From Kibdelosporangium persicum (lineage in GTDB: Bacteria; Actinomycetota; Actinomycetes; Mycobacteriales; Pseudonocardiaceae): DNA of 64,000 bases. A program made the position numbers and the translations under genes. Position 1 is the stretch's first letter. Each line of letters begins with the position of its first letter. The stretch spans positions 248,001-312,000 of the forward strand of contig NZ_JAAATY010000009.1 in NCBI RefSeq assembly GCF_013280595.1, given 5' to 3'. Positions 53,305-62,199 of this stretch are shown here, piece after piece. The notes beneath the pieces are model-generated. The model was not told the DNA's origin and did no database searches. It saw only the letters and a list, made by a program, of their open reading frames with translations.

Positions 53305-54369
53305 ATGACTTGGATGGATCAGGACGGCTGTGGGGAGCCGGCGGAGGTATCCGGGAGTGACGCCGAGATTTCGTCGCTGTGGCGGGCGTACCAGTCCGGC
53401 GGCGCGCCCATCGAGTTGGTTCCGGTCAGCACGTTGCGTCTCGGTGACACGCCGAGGACCGGTGGGGTGAGCGACGAACACGTCCAGGCACTGGCGAAGA
53501 CCGAGACCCGGCTGCCGCCGATCCTCGTGCACCGGCCGACGATGCGCGTGATCGACGGCGTGCACCGGCTGCGTGCCGCGGAGCTCGGCGAGCACCGGCG
53601 CATCGAAGCACAGTTCTTCGACGGCGACGAGGACGACGCGTTCGTGCTGGCCGTCGAGGCGAACACCGTCAACGGGCTGCCGTTGACGCTGGCCGACCGC
53701 AAGGCCGCGGCGGCACGCATCATCATGACCCACCCGACACGTTCGGACCGGTGGATCGCGCTGGTGAGCGGCCTGGCGGCGACGACCGTCGGTGCGATCA
53801 GGAAGTGTTCGACTGTTTCAGACAGACGGTCGAACACCCGGATCGGCCGGGACGGCAGGCTGCGTCCGCTGGACAGCTCGGAAGGCCGGAGGCTGGCGGG
53901 CGAACTCATCAGGGCCAACCCGAACAGGTCCTTACGGGACATCGCCAGGGCTGTCGGGATCGCGCCGTCCACCGTGCTGGACGTGCGCAACCGGTTGAGC
54001 TGCGGCGAGGACCCCGTTCCGGTACGACGGGACAGCGGGGCGAAGGCGACGCGCCTGGACAACGGGCACCGGCTCACCCGGCGCACGGTCCCGGCGCAGG
54101 CCGACTCCGAAGTAGATCCGCCGACGATCCTGAGCACCCTGCGCAAGGACCCGTCGCTGCGGTTCAGCGAAGCGGGCCGCACGCTGTTGCGCTGGCTGGA
54201 CGTGCACACCGTCAGCGGATCGACAGCCCCCGCGGTCGAGGACATCCCAGCGCACTGCGTAAGCACGATCGCCGCGCTGGCCAGGCACAACGCGCGGTTC
54301 TGGCTCACGCTCAGCAAGCACCTGGACGAGCTGGAGCAGGACGGCTGGCCCACCGCGCAGGCCCACTAG
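53305..54369 (+). CDS. ParB-like transcriptional regulator (StrR-type) with TTA codon
   Basis: The protein has 354 residues. An N-terminal ParB/sulfiredoxin-like domain (PIELVPVSTLRLGDTPR, then LPPILVHRPTMRVIDGVHRLRAA) is followed by a helix-turn-helix near 145-180 (LTLADRKAAAARIIMTHPTRSDRWIA-like, AATTVGAIRK). A second DNA-binding helix pair lies at about 200-230 (SLRDIARAVGIAPSTVLDVRNR). StrR-type regulators of streptomycin and glycopeptide clusters share this plan. Codon 210 is TTA (53932-53934), so production may depend on the bldA tRNA. Start ATG 53305 or 53314. It heads the main rightward operon; the next gene begins 15 bases after its stop. Confidence 0.82.
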   Translation: MTWMDQDGCGEPAEVSGSDAEISSLWRAYQSGGAPIELVPVSTLRLGDTPRTGGVSDEHVQALAKTETRLPPILVHRPTMRVIDGVHRLRAAELGEHRRIEAQFFDGDEDDAFVLAVEANTVNGLPLTLADRKAAAARIIMTHPTRSDRWIALVSGLAATTVGAIRKCSTVSDRRSNTRIGRDGRLRPLDSSEGRRLAGELIRANPNRSLRDIARAVGIAPSTVLDVRNRLSCGEDPVPVRRDSGAKATRLDNGHRLTRRTVPAQADSEVDPPTILSTLRKDPSLRFSEAGRTLLRWLDVHTVSGSTAPAVEDIPAHCVSTIAALARHNARFWLTLSKHLDELEQDGWPTAQAH

Positions 54370-54384
54370 ACGGGAATCCGCGAT

Positions 54385-55419
54385 ATGCAGCGCATGGACT
54401 CCGGCCGGACGGTGCTGATCACCGGCGGCTGTGGCTTCATCGGCACCCACCTGGCGACCAGTCTGTCCGGCCAGGGCTTCCGGGTGGTGGTCGCCGACCT
54501 GGCGCCCTGGCCGGACCGGCTGGTCGAGTCCGTGCGGCTGGACATCGCGGACTTCCCGGCCTGCACCGAGGTGATGCGGGCGGTGGACCCGCACGTCGTG
54601 TTCCACCTCGCGGCCTCGTCCACGATCGACTCGGCGTACCACGATCCGCACGGGTCACTGGTGACCAACGTCGGCGGGACGATCAACCTCCTGGAGGCCG
54701 CCCGGCTCGGCGCGAGCAGGCTGGAGCGGTTCGTGTTCTCCTCGACCGACAAGGTCTACGGGGAACTGACCGGCGACGCCTACGTGGAGTCGTCGCCGTT
54801 GGAAGCCCGCGGCGTCTACGACGTCGGCAAGATGTCCGCTGACACCCTGGTCCGGCTCTACGGCTCGGAGTTCGAGCTGCCGACGGCGATCCTGCGGCTG
54901 TGCAACGTCTTCGGCCCCGGTGACCCGAACACCGGGTCGCGGATCGTGCCCCGCACGCTGAGCAGGCTCTTCGACCCGGCCGGCCCCCAGCCGCCGGTGA
55001 TCTACGAGGGATCGATCGCCCACGGCAGGGACTACGCGTACGTGACCGACGTCGTGCGGGCGCTGACCACGATCGCTTTCGACCGGCGAGCGGTCGGCGA
55101 GACCTACAACATGGCACCCGCGGCCCACCGCACCACACTTGACCTGGTCGAAGAGATGATAGATCAGTCCAGACGGGCCTGCGAACCACACGACCGGGAC
55201 CGCGCCGACGCCATCAGGAAGAACGGGTACGAAGTCGTGCACGGCCACGGCATGCCACGTGCCCTGGAACGACAACACTGTGACGGCGGGAAGATCAGCG
55301 CGCTGGGCTTCCGCAACGTCGTGTCCATGTCGGAGGGACTGCGCCGGACGATCACGTCGTCCATGCGGGAGTTCGGCATCGTCCCGGAATCGGACGACGA
55401 CCGTTGCCAGACCGCCTAA
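54385..55419 (+). CDS. NAD-dependent nucleotide-sugar epimerase/dehydratase (extended SDR)
   Basis: This 344-residue protein has the NAD motif VLITGGCGFIGTHLATSL, FHLAASSTIDSAYHDP and the catalytic YDVGK (Tyr145, Lys149). The segment before it reads SSTDKVYGE (Asp122-Lys123). RmlB-type dTDP-glucose 4,6-dehydratases have Asp-Glu there, while CDP-glucose and UDP-GlcNAc 4,6-dehydratases have Asp-Lys. It may therefore be a 4,6-dehydratase of the DK type, or a 4-epimerase/decarboxylase. It is the only such gene in the window. Position just after the ParB-like regulator makes it the first structural gene of the operon. Confidence 0.85.
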   Translation: MQRMDSGRTVLITGGCGFIGTHLATSLSGQGFRVVVADLAPWPDRLVESVRLDIADFPACTEVMRAVDPHVVFHLAASSTIDSAYHDPHGSLVTNVGGTINLLEAARLGASRLERFVFSSTDKVYGELTGDAYVESSPLEARGVYDVGKMSADTLVRLYGSEFELPTAILRLCNVFGPGDPNTGSRIVPRTLSRLFDPAGPQPPVIYEGSIAHGRDYAYVTDVVRALTTIAFDRRAVGETYNMAPAAHRTTLDLVEEMIDQSRRACEPHDRDRADAIRKNGYEVVHGHGMPRALERQHCDGGKISALGFRNVVSMSEGLRRTITSSMREFGIVPESDDDRCQTA

Positions 55420-55555
55420 CGGTCAGTAGGTTCTGAAACGGGGCTGTTACAACGTTTTCCCGGACCGGAAACCGGGCGGAGCCCATTCCCGCCGTGCCCC
55501 GAGCCTTCGCGCCCAGTCCGCATCCGTGACACCGACATCGGAGGGTTCGCGCAGC

Positions 55556-56653
55556 ATGCAGCCACACGCTTCCGGCACCGCGATGGACGACGCCGAGTTG
55601 CGGCGCAGGCGCGCCGACTACCACCGGGAATGGACAACGGGCACCGACCGGTTCTTCCACCCCAAGGCCGAGTCGTGCCCGTGGTGCGGTGGCAAGGACA
55701 TCGGTTTCCGAATCCGGCTCACCGACACCCGGCAGTGCAAGCCCGGTACGTTCGACATGGACGAATGCGCTTCGTGTGGCCACATCTTCCAGAACCCGAT
55801 GCTGACCGGGACCGGATTGGCCTACTACTACCGGGATTCGTACGACGGGCTGGGCCGGGACCACTACGGCTCGGTCGCCGAGTACAGCTCGTCGGCGCAC
55901 CGCAGACGAGTCCGGTTGTTCGACGGCATGCCCCGGCCCGGACAGTGGCTCGATGTCGGCGCACGGCATGGGCATTTCTGCCGGGAGGCCCGGAAGTTCC
56001 TGCCCGGCACGAAGTTCTGGGCGTTGGATCAGAGTCCGGAGATCGTGCACGGGCAGCAGCGGGGATGGGTCGACTTCGCCGGGCAGACCCCGTTGACCGA
56101 GTTCGCCGAGCGGCACGCGGGTGAGTTCGACGTGGTGAGCATGATCCACTACCTGGAGCGCACCGCCTCGCCACAGTCCGAACTGGACGCCGCACGCCGG
56201 CTGTTGCGCGACGGTGGCGCGGTGCTGATCGAGTCGGTCAACCCGGCGAGCCGGTTCGCCCGGCTGCACGGCAGGTTCTGGTACTGCTGGATGGCTCCGC
56301 AGAACCTGCACCTCATCCCGCACCGGAACATGTGCCGGTTGCTGACGGAACGCGGTTTCGAAGTGGTGCGGGTGCAACGGGGACCGGCCAACAAGCCGTT
56401 CGACAACCTGGCGGCCCTGCTCACCGCGTTGAACCACCACTTGCCCGCCGCGAAGTCGTGGCCGTGGCTGAGCCGGGCCGTGCGGCCGGCTGAGCGGTGG
56501 TTACGCAGAGCGGTGATGGCACTGGCGAGCCCGGCGCTCGGCCTCGCCTTCGTCCTCGACCTGCTGTTACACGTGCCGACGTCGCGCGGCCGGGGCGGCA
56601 ACACCTACCGGATTGTCGCCGTGGCGCGCTTGAGGAGTGATTCCCCTTGGTAG
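55556..56653 (+). CDS. Zinc-motif SAM methyltransferase with two TTA codons
   Basis: The protein has 365 residues. An N-terminal zinc ribbon is CPWCGGKD with CASCGHIFQNP; a methyltransferase core follows from GQWLDVGARHGHFCREA, with EFDVVSMIHYLER and GAVLIESVNPASRF. This combination occurs in sugar C-methyltransferases and related enzymes, but the C-terminal 100 residues include a hydrophobic stretch (ALASPALGLAFVLDLLLHV), which suggests membrane contact. Codons 316 (56501-56503) and 338 (56567-56569) are TTA. The ATG at 55556 follows GGAGGG by 10 bases. It overlaps the cyclase gene by 7 bases, so the two are co-translated. Confidence 0.8.
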   Translation: MQPHASGTAMDDAELRRRRADYHREWTTGTDRFFHPKAESCPWCGGKDIGFRIRLTDTRQCKPGTFDMDECASCGHIFQNPMLTGTGLAYYYRDSYDGLGRDHYGSVAEYSSSAHRRRVRLFDGMPRPGQWLDVGARHGHFCREARKFLPGTKFWALDQSPEIVHGQQRGWVDFAGQTPLTEFAERHAGEFDVVSMIHYLERTASPQSELDAARRLLRDGGAVLIESVNPASRFARLHGRFWYCWMAPQNLHLIPHRNMCRLLTERGFEVVRVQRGPANKPFDNLAALLTALNHHLPAAKSWPWLSRAVRPAERWLRRAVMALASPALGLAFVLDLLLHVPTSRGRGGNTYRIVAVARLRSDSPW

Positions 56654-58386
56654 CAGAGCTTCGTGACTGGGAAGGCGTTGACGTGAACGTCGGACAGCTT
56701 CAGGCACGCGCCGACCGGGCCGCCGAGAGCGCGATCACCCACCTGTACGACCGGCAGCGAGAGGACGGGTCGTGGGTGGACCGGTTGTCCTCCTCGACGA
56801 TCGCGACCTCGCTCGGTGTGTTGTCGCTCAACCGGGCCGATCCCGAAGGCTACGCGTCGCGTATCGCTTCCGGCATCGCGTGGTTGCGTGCGCACCAGCG
56901 CGACGACGGCGGCTGGGCGATGGCCGACGCGGAGTGGCCGAGCAGTCCGGGGATGACCGCCTTCGCGATCGCCGCGCTGCACGAGGTCGACTCCGACGCG
57001 TCCCACCGGCACATCCAGCGTGGCCGGACGTTCCTGGACGAGAACGACGCGGTGAACGTGATCCCCGGCCTGAACGGCCAGGCGCCGAAGACGTGGCCGG
57101 CGGCGTTGCCGACCATCTGGGCGTTGACCGGGCTGCGTGACTTCGAGCAGCAGCCGGATCTGCCGGTCGAGGCGATTCTGGTGCCGCGGCGGTGGCGCAA
57201 CAAGGTGTCGATCGCACTGCCGGCGATCCTGGGGCTGGGTGTGATGCAGAGCCGGACGATGAAGCGGTCCGCGCCGCGCCGCGTCCTCGGCCGGATCGCC
57301 GAACCGCTCGCGTTGAACTGGCTGCGGGAGATCTCCGGGACCAACGGCGGGATCGAGGAGTGCCCGATGATCGCCGGGTTTCTCTACCTCGGGCTGCGGC
57401 AGGCCGGTACCGGTGTCGATCTGCAACTGGCGTCGCTGCGGTACCTGCTGGAGACACAGCGGGAGGACGGGTCGTGGGCGATCGACCGTGATCTGGAGAT
57501 CTCGGTGACCGCGTACTCCATCATGGCGCTCAGCGAGTTCCAGGACGTGGCCACCGAACCGTTGATGCAGGGCACCCGGGAATGGCTGCTGCGCAACCAG
57601 TGGAACAAACCGTTCCGGCAGTTCGGGATTCCGTCGGGCGGCTGGGGCTGGGCCAATCCGTCGGGCTGGCCGGAGTCCGAGGACACCGCGGTCGTCCTCG
57701 GGGTGCTCGCCGACCTCGGCGTGCCCCGCACGCACCCGGCCGTCCAGCTCGGTGTGCAGTGGTTGTTGAAGATGCAGAACCGGGACGGTTCCTGGTCCGA
57801 ATGGGTTCGCAACACCAACATCATGAACGACCGGCCGTGCCCGGGCGTGACCGCCCACGTCGTCATGGCGTTGCAGCGGTACGGCCTGTCGGACGCGCCG
57901 GGCACGGCGCTGGCAAGGGCTTTGGAATACCTGCGCACACACCAGGAGAAGGACGGGTCGATCTCGTCGGTGTGGTTCCGCGACAACACCCACGGCACCA
58001 GCAGGCTGCTTGAGGCCTTTGTGGACAGTCGAAAGGGCAGTGAGCCCGCCGCGGTGGCGGCACGGGACTGGTTGCTGGCCAACCAGGCCGCGGACGGCGG
58101 CTGGCCACTGAAGCACGAGCTCCCGCCGAAGGGCAGCACGGCCGAGGAAACCGCGTGGGCGCTGTTCGCGTTGCTCAAGGCTGGCGAGAACCCCGCCGGC
58201 CCGGCCATCCTACGAGCCGTGGAGTGGCTGGTGAACCACCAGGACAGCCAGGGCACCTGGCGGCCGAGCAATGTCGGGCTGTACTTCGACGACCTGTGTT
58301 ACACCGACGACCTGATCGCGCACACGTTCGTCCTGCGTGCCCTCGGCCGGTGGATCAAGACCATCTCCCGGGGTGAGTCGGGATGA
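56647..58386 (+). CDS. Squalene-hopene-cyclase-like class II terpene cyclase with ESED in place of DXDD
   Basis: The protein has 579 residues (hopene cyclases have about 630). Six to seven QW repeats are visible: QREDGSW, QRDDGGW, TQREDGSW, MQNRDGSW, HQEKDGS, NQAADGGW and HQDSQGTW, covering both alpha-barrel domains. The catalytic acid motif DXDDTA, which protonates the polyene, reads Glu343-Ser-Glu-Asp346-TA. Both the lead Asp and the protonating Asp are thus Glu, with the final Asp kept. The residues before it (WGWANPSGWP) align with the normal context. The substrate should be a linear isoprenoid (C20-C30) supplied from elsewhere. The TTG start follows GAGGAG; GTG 56683 is an alternative. 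The start of P450 1 overlaps the stop (ATGA). Confidence 0.9.
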   Translation: MVAELRDWEGVDVNVGQLQARADRAAESAITHLYDRQREDGSWVDRLSSSTIATSLGVLSLNRADPEGYASRIASGIAWLRAHQRDDGGWAMADAEWPSSPGMTAFAIAALHEVDSDASHRHIQRGRTFLDENDAVNVIPGLNGQAPKTWPAALPTIWALTGLRDFEQQPDLPVEAILVPRRWRNKVSIALPAILGLGVMQSRTMKRSAPRRVLGRIAEPLALNWLREISGTNGGIEECPMIAGFLYLGLRQAGTGVDLQLASLRYLLETQREDGSWAIDRDLEISVTAYSIMALSEFQDVATEPLMQGTREWLLRNQWNKPFRQFGIPSGGWGWANPSGWPESEDTAVVLGVLADLGVPRTHPAVQLGVQWLLKMQNRDGSWSEWVRNTNIMNDRPCPGVTAHVVMALQRYGLSDAPGTALARALEYLRTHQEKDGSISSVWFRDNTHGTSRLLEAFVDSRKGSEPAAVAARDWLLANQAADGGWPLKHELPPKGSTAEETAWALFALLKAGENPAGPAILRAVEWLVNHQDSQGTWRPSNVGLYFDDLCYTDDLIAHTFVLRALGRWIKTISRGESG

Positions 58387-59753
58387 CCGCCACCCCGGCG
58401 CGCGGAGTCGCCGACGCGGTGCCCGGCAGGACCCGGCGCCTGCCGCCTGGCCCACGGCTGCCCGCGGTGGTGCAGACGGCGATGTGGGCCGTCGCGCCGG
58501 TGTGGTTCGGCAAGACGTGCCTGCGCCGCTACGGGCCGCTGTTCACCGCACGGATTCTCGGGTTCGGCGATGTCGTCTACATCAGCACACCGGACGGCAT
58601 CCGCCGCATCCTGCGCGACGACGCCGGTGATTTCGACGCGGCCGCGGCGAACGAGTCGATCCGGTTCGTGGTCGGCGAACACTCGCTGCTGATGTCCGGC
58701 GGCGCCCAGCACACCGAACGGCGCAAGGTGCTGATGCGGCCGTTGCACGGCGACAACGTCACCGCGTACGTCGAGGTGATGAAGTCCATTGTGGAGCAGG
58801 AGGTCGTCGGGTGGCGGCCGGGGTCGGCCGTGCGGCTGCTCGACTGCTTCCAGCGGGTCACGCTGGAGGTGATGATCCGGGCGGTCTTCGGCATCACCGA
58901 CTCCGCCCGGCTGACCCGGCTGCGGGTGCTGGTGCCGAAGCTGCTCGACGTCAATCCGCTGATCATCCTGGTGCCCGCGGTACGCCGGTCGTTCGGCGGA
59001 TTCGGGCCGTGGGCGGCGTTCCAGCGGCTGCTGCGGGAGGTCGACCAGATCATCTTCGCGGAGATCCGCGAGCGCCGCGCGGAGCTGGCCGCCGACCCGT
59101 CCGGACGGGGCAGTGACGTGCTGTCCCTGCTGCTGGCCAAGGGCCAGGACAATCCGGCGGTCACCGACCAGGAGCTGCGCGACCACATGGTCACCCTGCT
59201 CGCGGTCGGCCAGGAGACCACCGCGACGCAGCTTGCCTGGTTCTTCGAACGGGTCGTCCGCGCGCCGGGCGCGCTGGAACGAGTCGAGACCGCGGTGCGC
59301 GACGAGGACTGGAAGGTCCTCGACGCGGCGATCCACGAGGCGATCAGGTCCCGTCCGACCACATTGGACATCGGCAGGATGGCCACGAAGGAATGGACGG
59401 CAGACGGCTACGTCTTCCCCGCGGGCACGATGTTCGCGGTCTCGCTCGGCTTGCTGCACCTGTCCGGGCGACTGCATCCGGCACCGGAGAGCTACTCCAT
59501 CGACCGGTTCCACCCGGTCGAGCCGCCGAGTGCGCACTTCCTGCCGTTCGGCGGCGGCAGCCACCGGTGCCTCGGCGCTTCGCTGGCGATGATCGAGATG
59601 CGCACGGTGATCAGTACGATCCTGCGCTCCGTCCGGCTACGGGTGCCCCGGTCCACACCGGAAGGGGTCAAACCGAAGGGGCCGATGCTGGTCCCGCGCC
59701 GGGGCGCGCAGGTGATCGTCACGGAGAACCGTCTGTTCGCGGGACGAGGGTGA
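58383..59753 (+). CDS. Cytochrome P450 (1 of 4), LPPGP-type
   Basis: The 456-residue protein has the proline-rich N-terminus RRLPPGPRLPAVVQ typical of CYP110/CYP120-like enzymes rather than the short actinobacterial type. Its I-helix is LLAVGQETTATQLA (acid-alcohol pair intact), its ExxR motif EAIRSRP, and its heme loop FLPFGGGSHRCLGASLA with Cys396. It overlaps the cyclase stop by four bases, so the enzyme is made with the cyclase and probably oxidises the cyclised hydrocarbon first. Position on the scaffold cannot be predicted. No dedicated ferredoxin gene is in the window. Confidence 0.93.
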   Translation: MTATPARGVADAVPGRTRRLPPGPRLPAVVQTAMWAVAPVWFGKTCLRRYGPLFTARILGFGDVVYISTPDGIRRILRDDAGDFDAAAANESIRFVVGEHSLLMSGGAQHTERRKVLMRPLHGDNVTAYVEVMKSIVEQEVVGWRPGSAVRLLDCFQRVTLEVMIRAVFGITDSARLTRLRVLVPKLLDVNPLIILVPAVRRSFGGFGPWAAFQRLLREVDQIIFAEIRERRAELAADPSGRGSDVLSLLLAKGQDNPAVTDQELRDHMVTLLAVGQETTATQLAWFFERVVRAPGALERVETAVRDEDWKVLDAAIHEAIRSRPTTLDIGRMATKEWTADGYVFPAGTMFAVSLGLLHLSGRLHPAPESYSIDRFHPVEPPSAHFLPFGGGSHRCLGASLAMIEMRTVISTILRSVRLRVPRSTPEGVKPKGPMLVPRRGAQVIVTENRLFAGRG

Positions 59754-59755
59754 GA

Positions 59756-60961
59756 ATGGACGTACCGGTCCGTAGTTTTCCGTTCCCGCGTGCGCCGCGG
59801 TTGGACCTGGAGCCGGAATACCGGTGGTTGCAGGACAACGAGCCGGTCACGCGGGTGAAGTTCCCGTACGGCGAGGAGGCCTGGCTGGTCACCAGGTACT
59901 CCGACGTCCGCACCGTGCTGACTGACCCGGCGTTCGGCCGTGCCCTTTCGCTCGAACGTGACGTACCGCGGGTGACGGAGGAGAACTTCAGCGGCGGCAT
60001 CGTCGCGATGGACCCTCCCGAGCACACCCGGGTTCGCGCCGTGTGCCGGCACGCGTTCACCCCCAGGACGGTGGCGCGGCTACGCGAACGCGCCACGGCG
60101 ATCGCCACCGAACTGGTCAAGGACGCGCTGGCGGCGGAGATTTTCGACGGCGTGGCGGACTTCGCGCTGCCGTTCACCCTGAAGATGATCTGCGAGCTGC
60201 TCGGGGTGCCGTACGCCGACCGCGACCACTTCCGGCACTGGGCCGAGGCCGGCCTGGCGACCACCTCGATCTCCGAGGACGAGCGGTGGGCGGCCACCGG
60301 GCACATGTGGGACTACGTCGCCGCGCTGGTCGCCGAGCGGCGTGCGAAGCCGCAGGACGACCTGATCTCGGCCATGCTCGCCGTCCAGGCGGACGGCGGG
60401 ACGGTGTCCGACGACGAACTGGTCATCCTCGCCATGACCATCCTCGTGGCCGGCTACGAGACCACGTCGACCCAGCTGCCGAACTTCGTCTACGTCCTGC
60501 TCGAAGACCGCACTCGGTTCCAGCGACTGGCGGCCGATCCCCTGCTCGTGCCGACCGCGGTCGAAGAGCTCATGCGGTACGTACCGCTGGAAGCCAACGG
60601 CACGACGCCCCGCTACGCCACGCAGGACGTGGTGCTCAGCGGCACCCTGATCGAGGCGGGCTCGCCGGTGGTGGCCGCGTCGGTGATCGCCAACCGCGAT
60701 CCACGGGTGTTCACCGACCCCGACCGGCTGGACTTCGCCCGCGATCCCAATCCGCACATCGGGTTCGGCGTCGGCGCGCACTTCTGCCTCGGCGCGCCGC
60801 TGGCGCGGCTGGAACTCCAGGTGGCGCTGGAGGTGCTGACCTCGGCCGCGCCCCGGGTGCGGCTGGCCGCCGACGAGCAGGCGATCGAGTGGAAGGCCGG
60901 GATGCTCGTGCGCGGCCCGTCCCGTCTGATGCTGACCGAGAGGAGCGGAGAGACGTCATGA
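59756..60961 (+). CDS. Cytochrome P450 (2 of 4), CYP105/107-like
   Basis: This 401-residue soluble actinobacterial P450 has [18 protein letters not shown] in the C-helix, I-helix [12 protein letters not shown] (intact Glu-Thr pair), ExxR in [11 protein letters not shown] and heme loop [18 protein letters not shown] with Cys344. The ATG at 59756 follows GAGGG by 6 bases and lies 2 bases after the previous stop. The stop overlaps the next P450 gene by four bases (ATGA at 60958-60961). A tailoring hydroxylase for the terpenoid is the natural reading. Confidence 0.93.
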   Translation: MDVPVRSFPFPRAPRLDLEPEYRWLQDNEPVTRVKFPYGEEAWLVTRYSDVRTVLTDPAFGRALSLERDVPRVTEENFSGGIVAMDPPEHTRVRAVCRHAFTPRTVARLRERATAIATELVKDALAAEIFDGVADFALPFTLKMICELLGVPYADRDHFRHWAEAGLATTSISEDERWAATGHMWDYVAALVAERRAKPQDDLISAMLAVQADGGTVSDDELVILAMTILVAGYETTSTQLPNFVYVLLEDRTRFQRLAADPLLVPTAVEELMRYVPLEANGTTPRYATQDVVLSGTLIEAGSPVVAASVIANRDPRVFTDPDRLDFARDPNPHIGFGVGAHFCLGAPLARLELQVALEVLTSAAPRVRLAADEQAIEWKAGMLVRGPSRLMLTERSGETS

Positions 60962-62199
60962 CCTCACCCGAACCTGGCGCCGCCGTCACGTCCCGCGAAC
61001 CACCGCCGGTCGAACGGTTCCGGCCGGCCGACCTGGACGAGCAGGACTGGCGGAAACTACGGGCCACCTGCCCGGTCTCGCACGTCACCACCCCGGACGG
61101 CACCGACGTCTGGCTGGTCAGCCGCTACAAGGACATCCGCAAGGTGCTGGGCGGCCAGGTGTTCAGCGTGTCCCCGATCGACCTGGAGCGCGGCGGCGGA
61201 ACGGCCGAGGCGAACGAGTCGATCTTCCAGGACCCGCCCGAGCACACCCGGTTGCGCGGCCTGGTGGCCGGGCCGTTCGCGGTCGGCTACGTCGAGCGCT
61301 ACCGCGACACGATCCGGGCCAAGGCCGACCAGCTGATCGAGGCCATGGGCGCGGCGGGCGCACCGGTCGACGTGATGGCCGGTTTCGCCAAACCGTTGAC
61401 GATGAACGTGATCGCCGAGGTCGTCGGCGTGCCCGAGCCGGACCGCGGGATGTTCCAGGAGCTGTCCGACCAGTTGCTGGTGCCGCTGTCCGAGGCGCAG
61501 GGCGTCATCGCGCTGGAAGGCTGGAAGCAGCTCAACGACTACGTCCGCGACCTGATCGCCGAACGTCGCCGCACCACCGGCCACGAGGGTGCGGACCTGC
61601 TCGCGCACATGATCCGGGCACAGGAGAACGAAGGCACGGTCGACGACGTCGAGTTGGCGACCATGGTCCTCGGTCTGCCGGTCGCGGGGTACGTCAGCAC
61701 CGCCAACGCGATCGCCGTGGCCATGCGTTACCTGGTGGAGTTCGGCTGGCTGGCCGAGTTGCGGGCCGCCGCGGACCCCGCCGAGCTGCGCAAGCAGTTC
61801 GTCGAGGAAGTGCTGCGAATCCAGTCGGGGGACAACGGCGAGTCGATGCCGCGCTTCGCCTCCGAGGACGTGCAGGTGGGGGAGGTCACCATCCGCAAGG
61901 GCGACATGGTGGTCGCCCCGCTGATCGCGGCCAACCGCGACGAGGAACTGTTCGCCGATCCCGACACGTTCGACCCGCGCAGGCCCGGCCTGATCCGGCA
62001 CATCGCGTTCGGTTTCGGCATCCACCGCTGTCTCGGCGCCAACCTGGCCCGCCTGGAGTTGCAGGTGGTCATCGACGCGCTGACCGAGTGCGGGCTGGAC
62101 TTCGAGATGGTCGAGGCGTGGAAGGCGGTGCCGTGGAAGGTCAACATGCTCGGTGACCGGTTCCCCGAGCGGATGGTGGTCCGGGTGAGGACGCCATGA
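60958..62199 (+). CDS. Cytochrome P450 (3 of 4) with altered I-helix
   Basis: The 413-residue protein has ExxR in [10 protein letters not shown] and heme loop [17 protein letters not shown] with Cys358. The I-helix oxygen-activation motif, normally AGxET, reads Ala243-Gly-Tyr-Val-Ser-Thr248: the acid is replaced by Val and the Thr by Ser. P450s with such changes in actinomycetes often do unusual chemistry (dehydration, epoxidation by a substrate-assisted route) or use altered proton delivery. Four-base overlaps on both sides place it firmly in the operon, before the second glycosyltransferase. Confidence 0.92.
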   Translation: MTSPEPGAAVTSREPPPVERFRPADLDEQDWRKLRATCPVSHVTTPDGTDVWLVSRYKDIRKVLGGQVFSVSPIDLERGGGTAEANESIFQDPPEHTRLRGLVAGPFAVGYVERYRDTIRAKADQLIEAMGAAGAPVDVMAGFAKPLTMNVIAEVVGVPEPDRGMFQELSDQLLVPLSEAQGVIALEGWKQLNDYVRDLIAERRRTTGHEGADLLAHMIRAQENEGTVDDVELATMVLGLPVAGYVSTANAIAVAMRYLVEFGWLAELRAAADPAELRKQFVEEVLRIQSGDNGESMPRFASEDVQVGEVTIRKGDMVVAPLIAANRDEELFADPDTFDPRRPGLIRHIAFGFGIHRCLGANLARLELQVVIDALTECGLDFEMVEAWKAVPWKVNMLGDRFPERMVVRVRTP

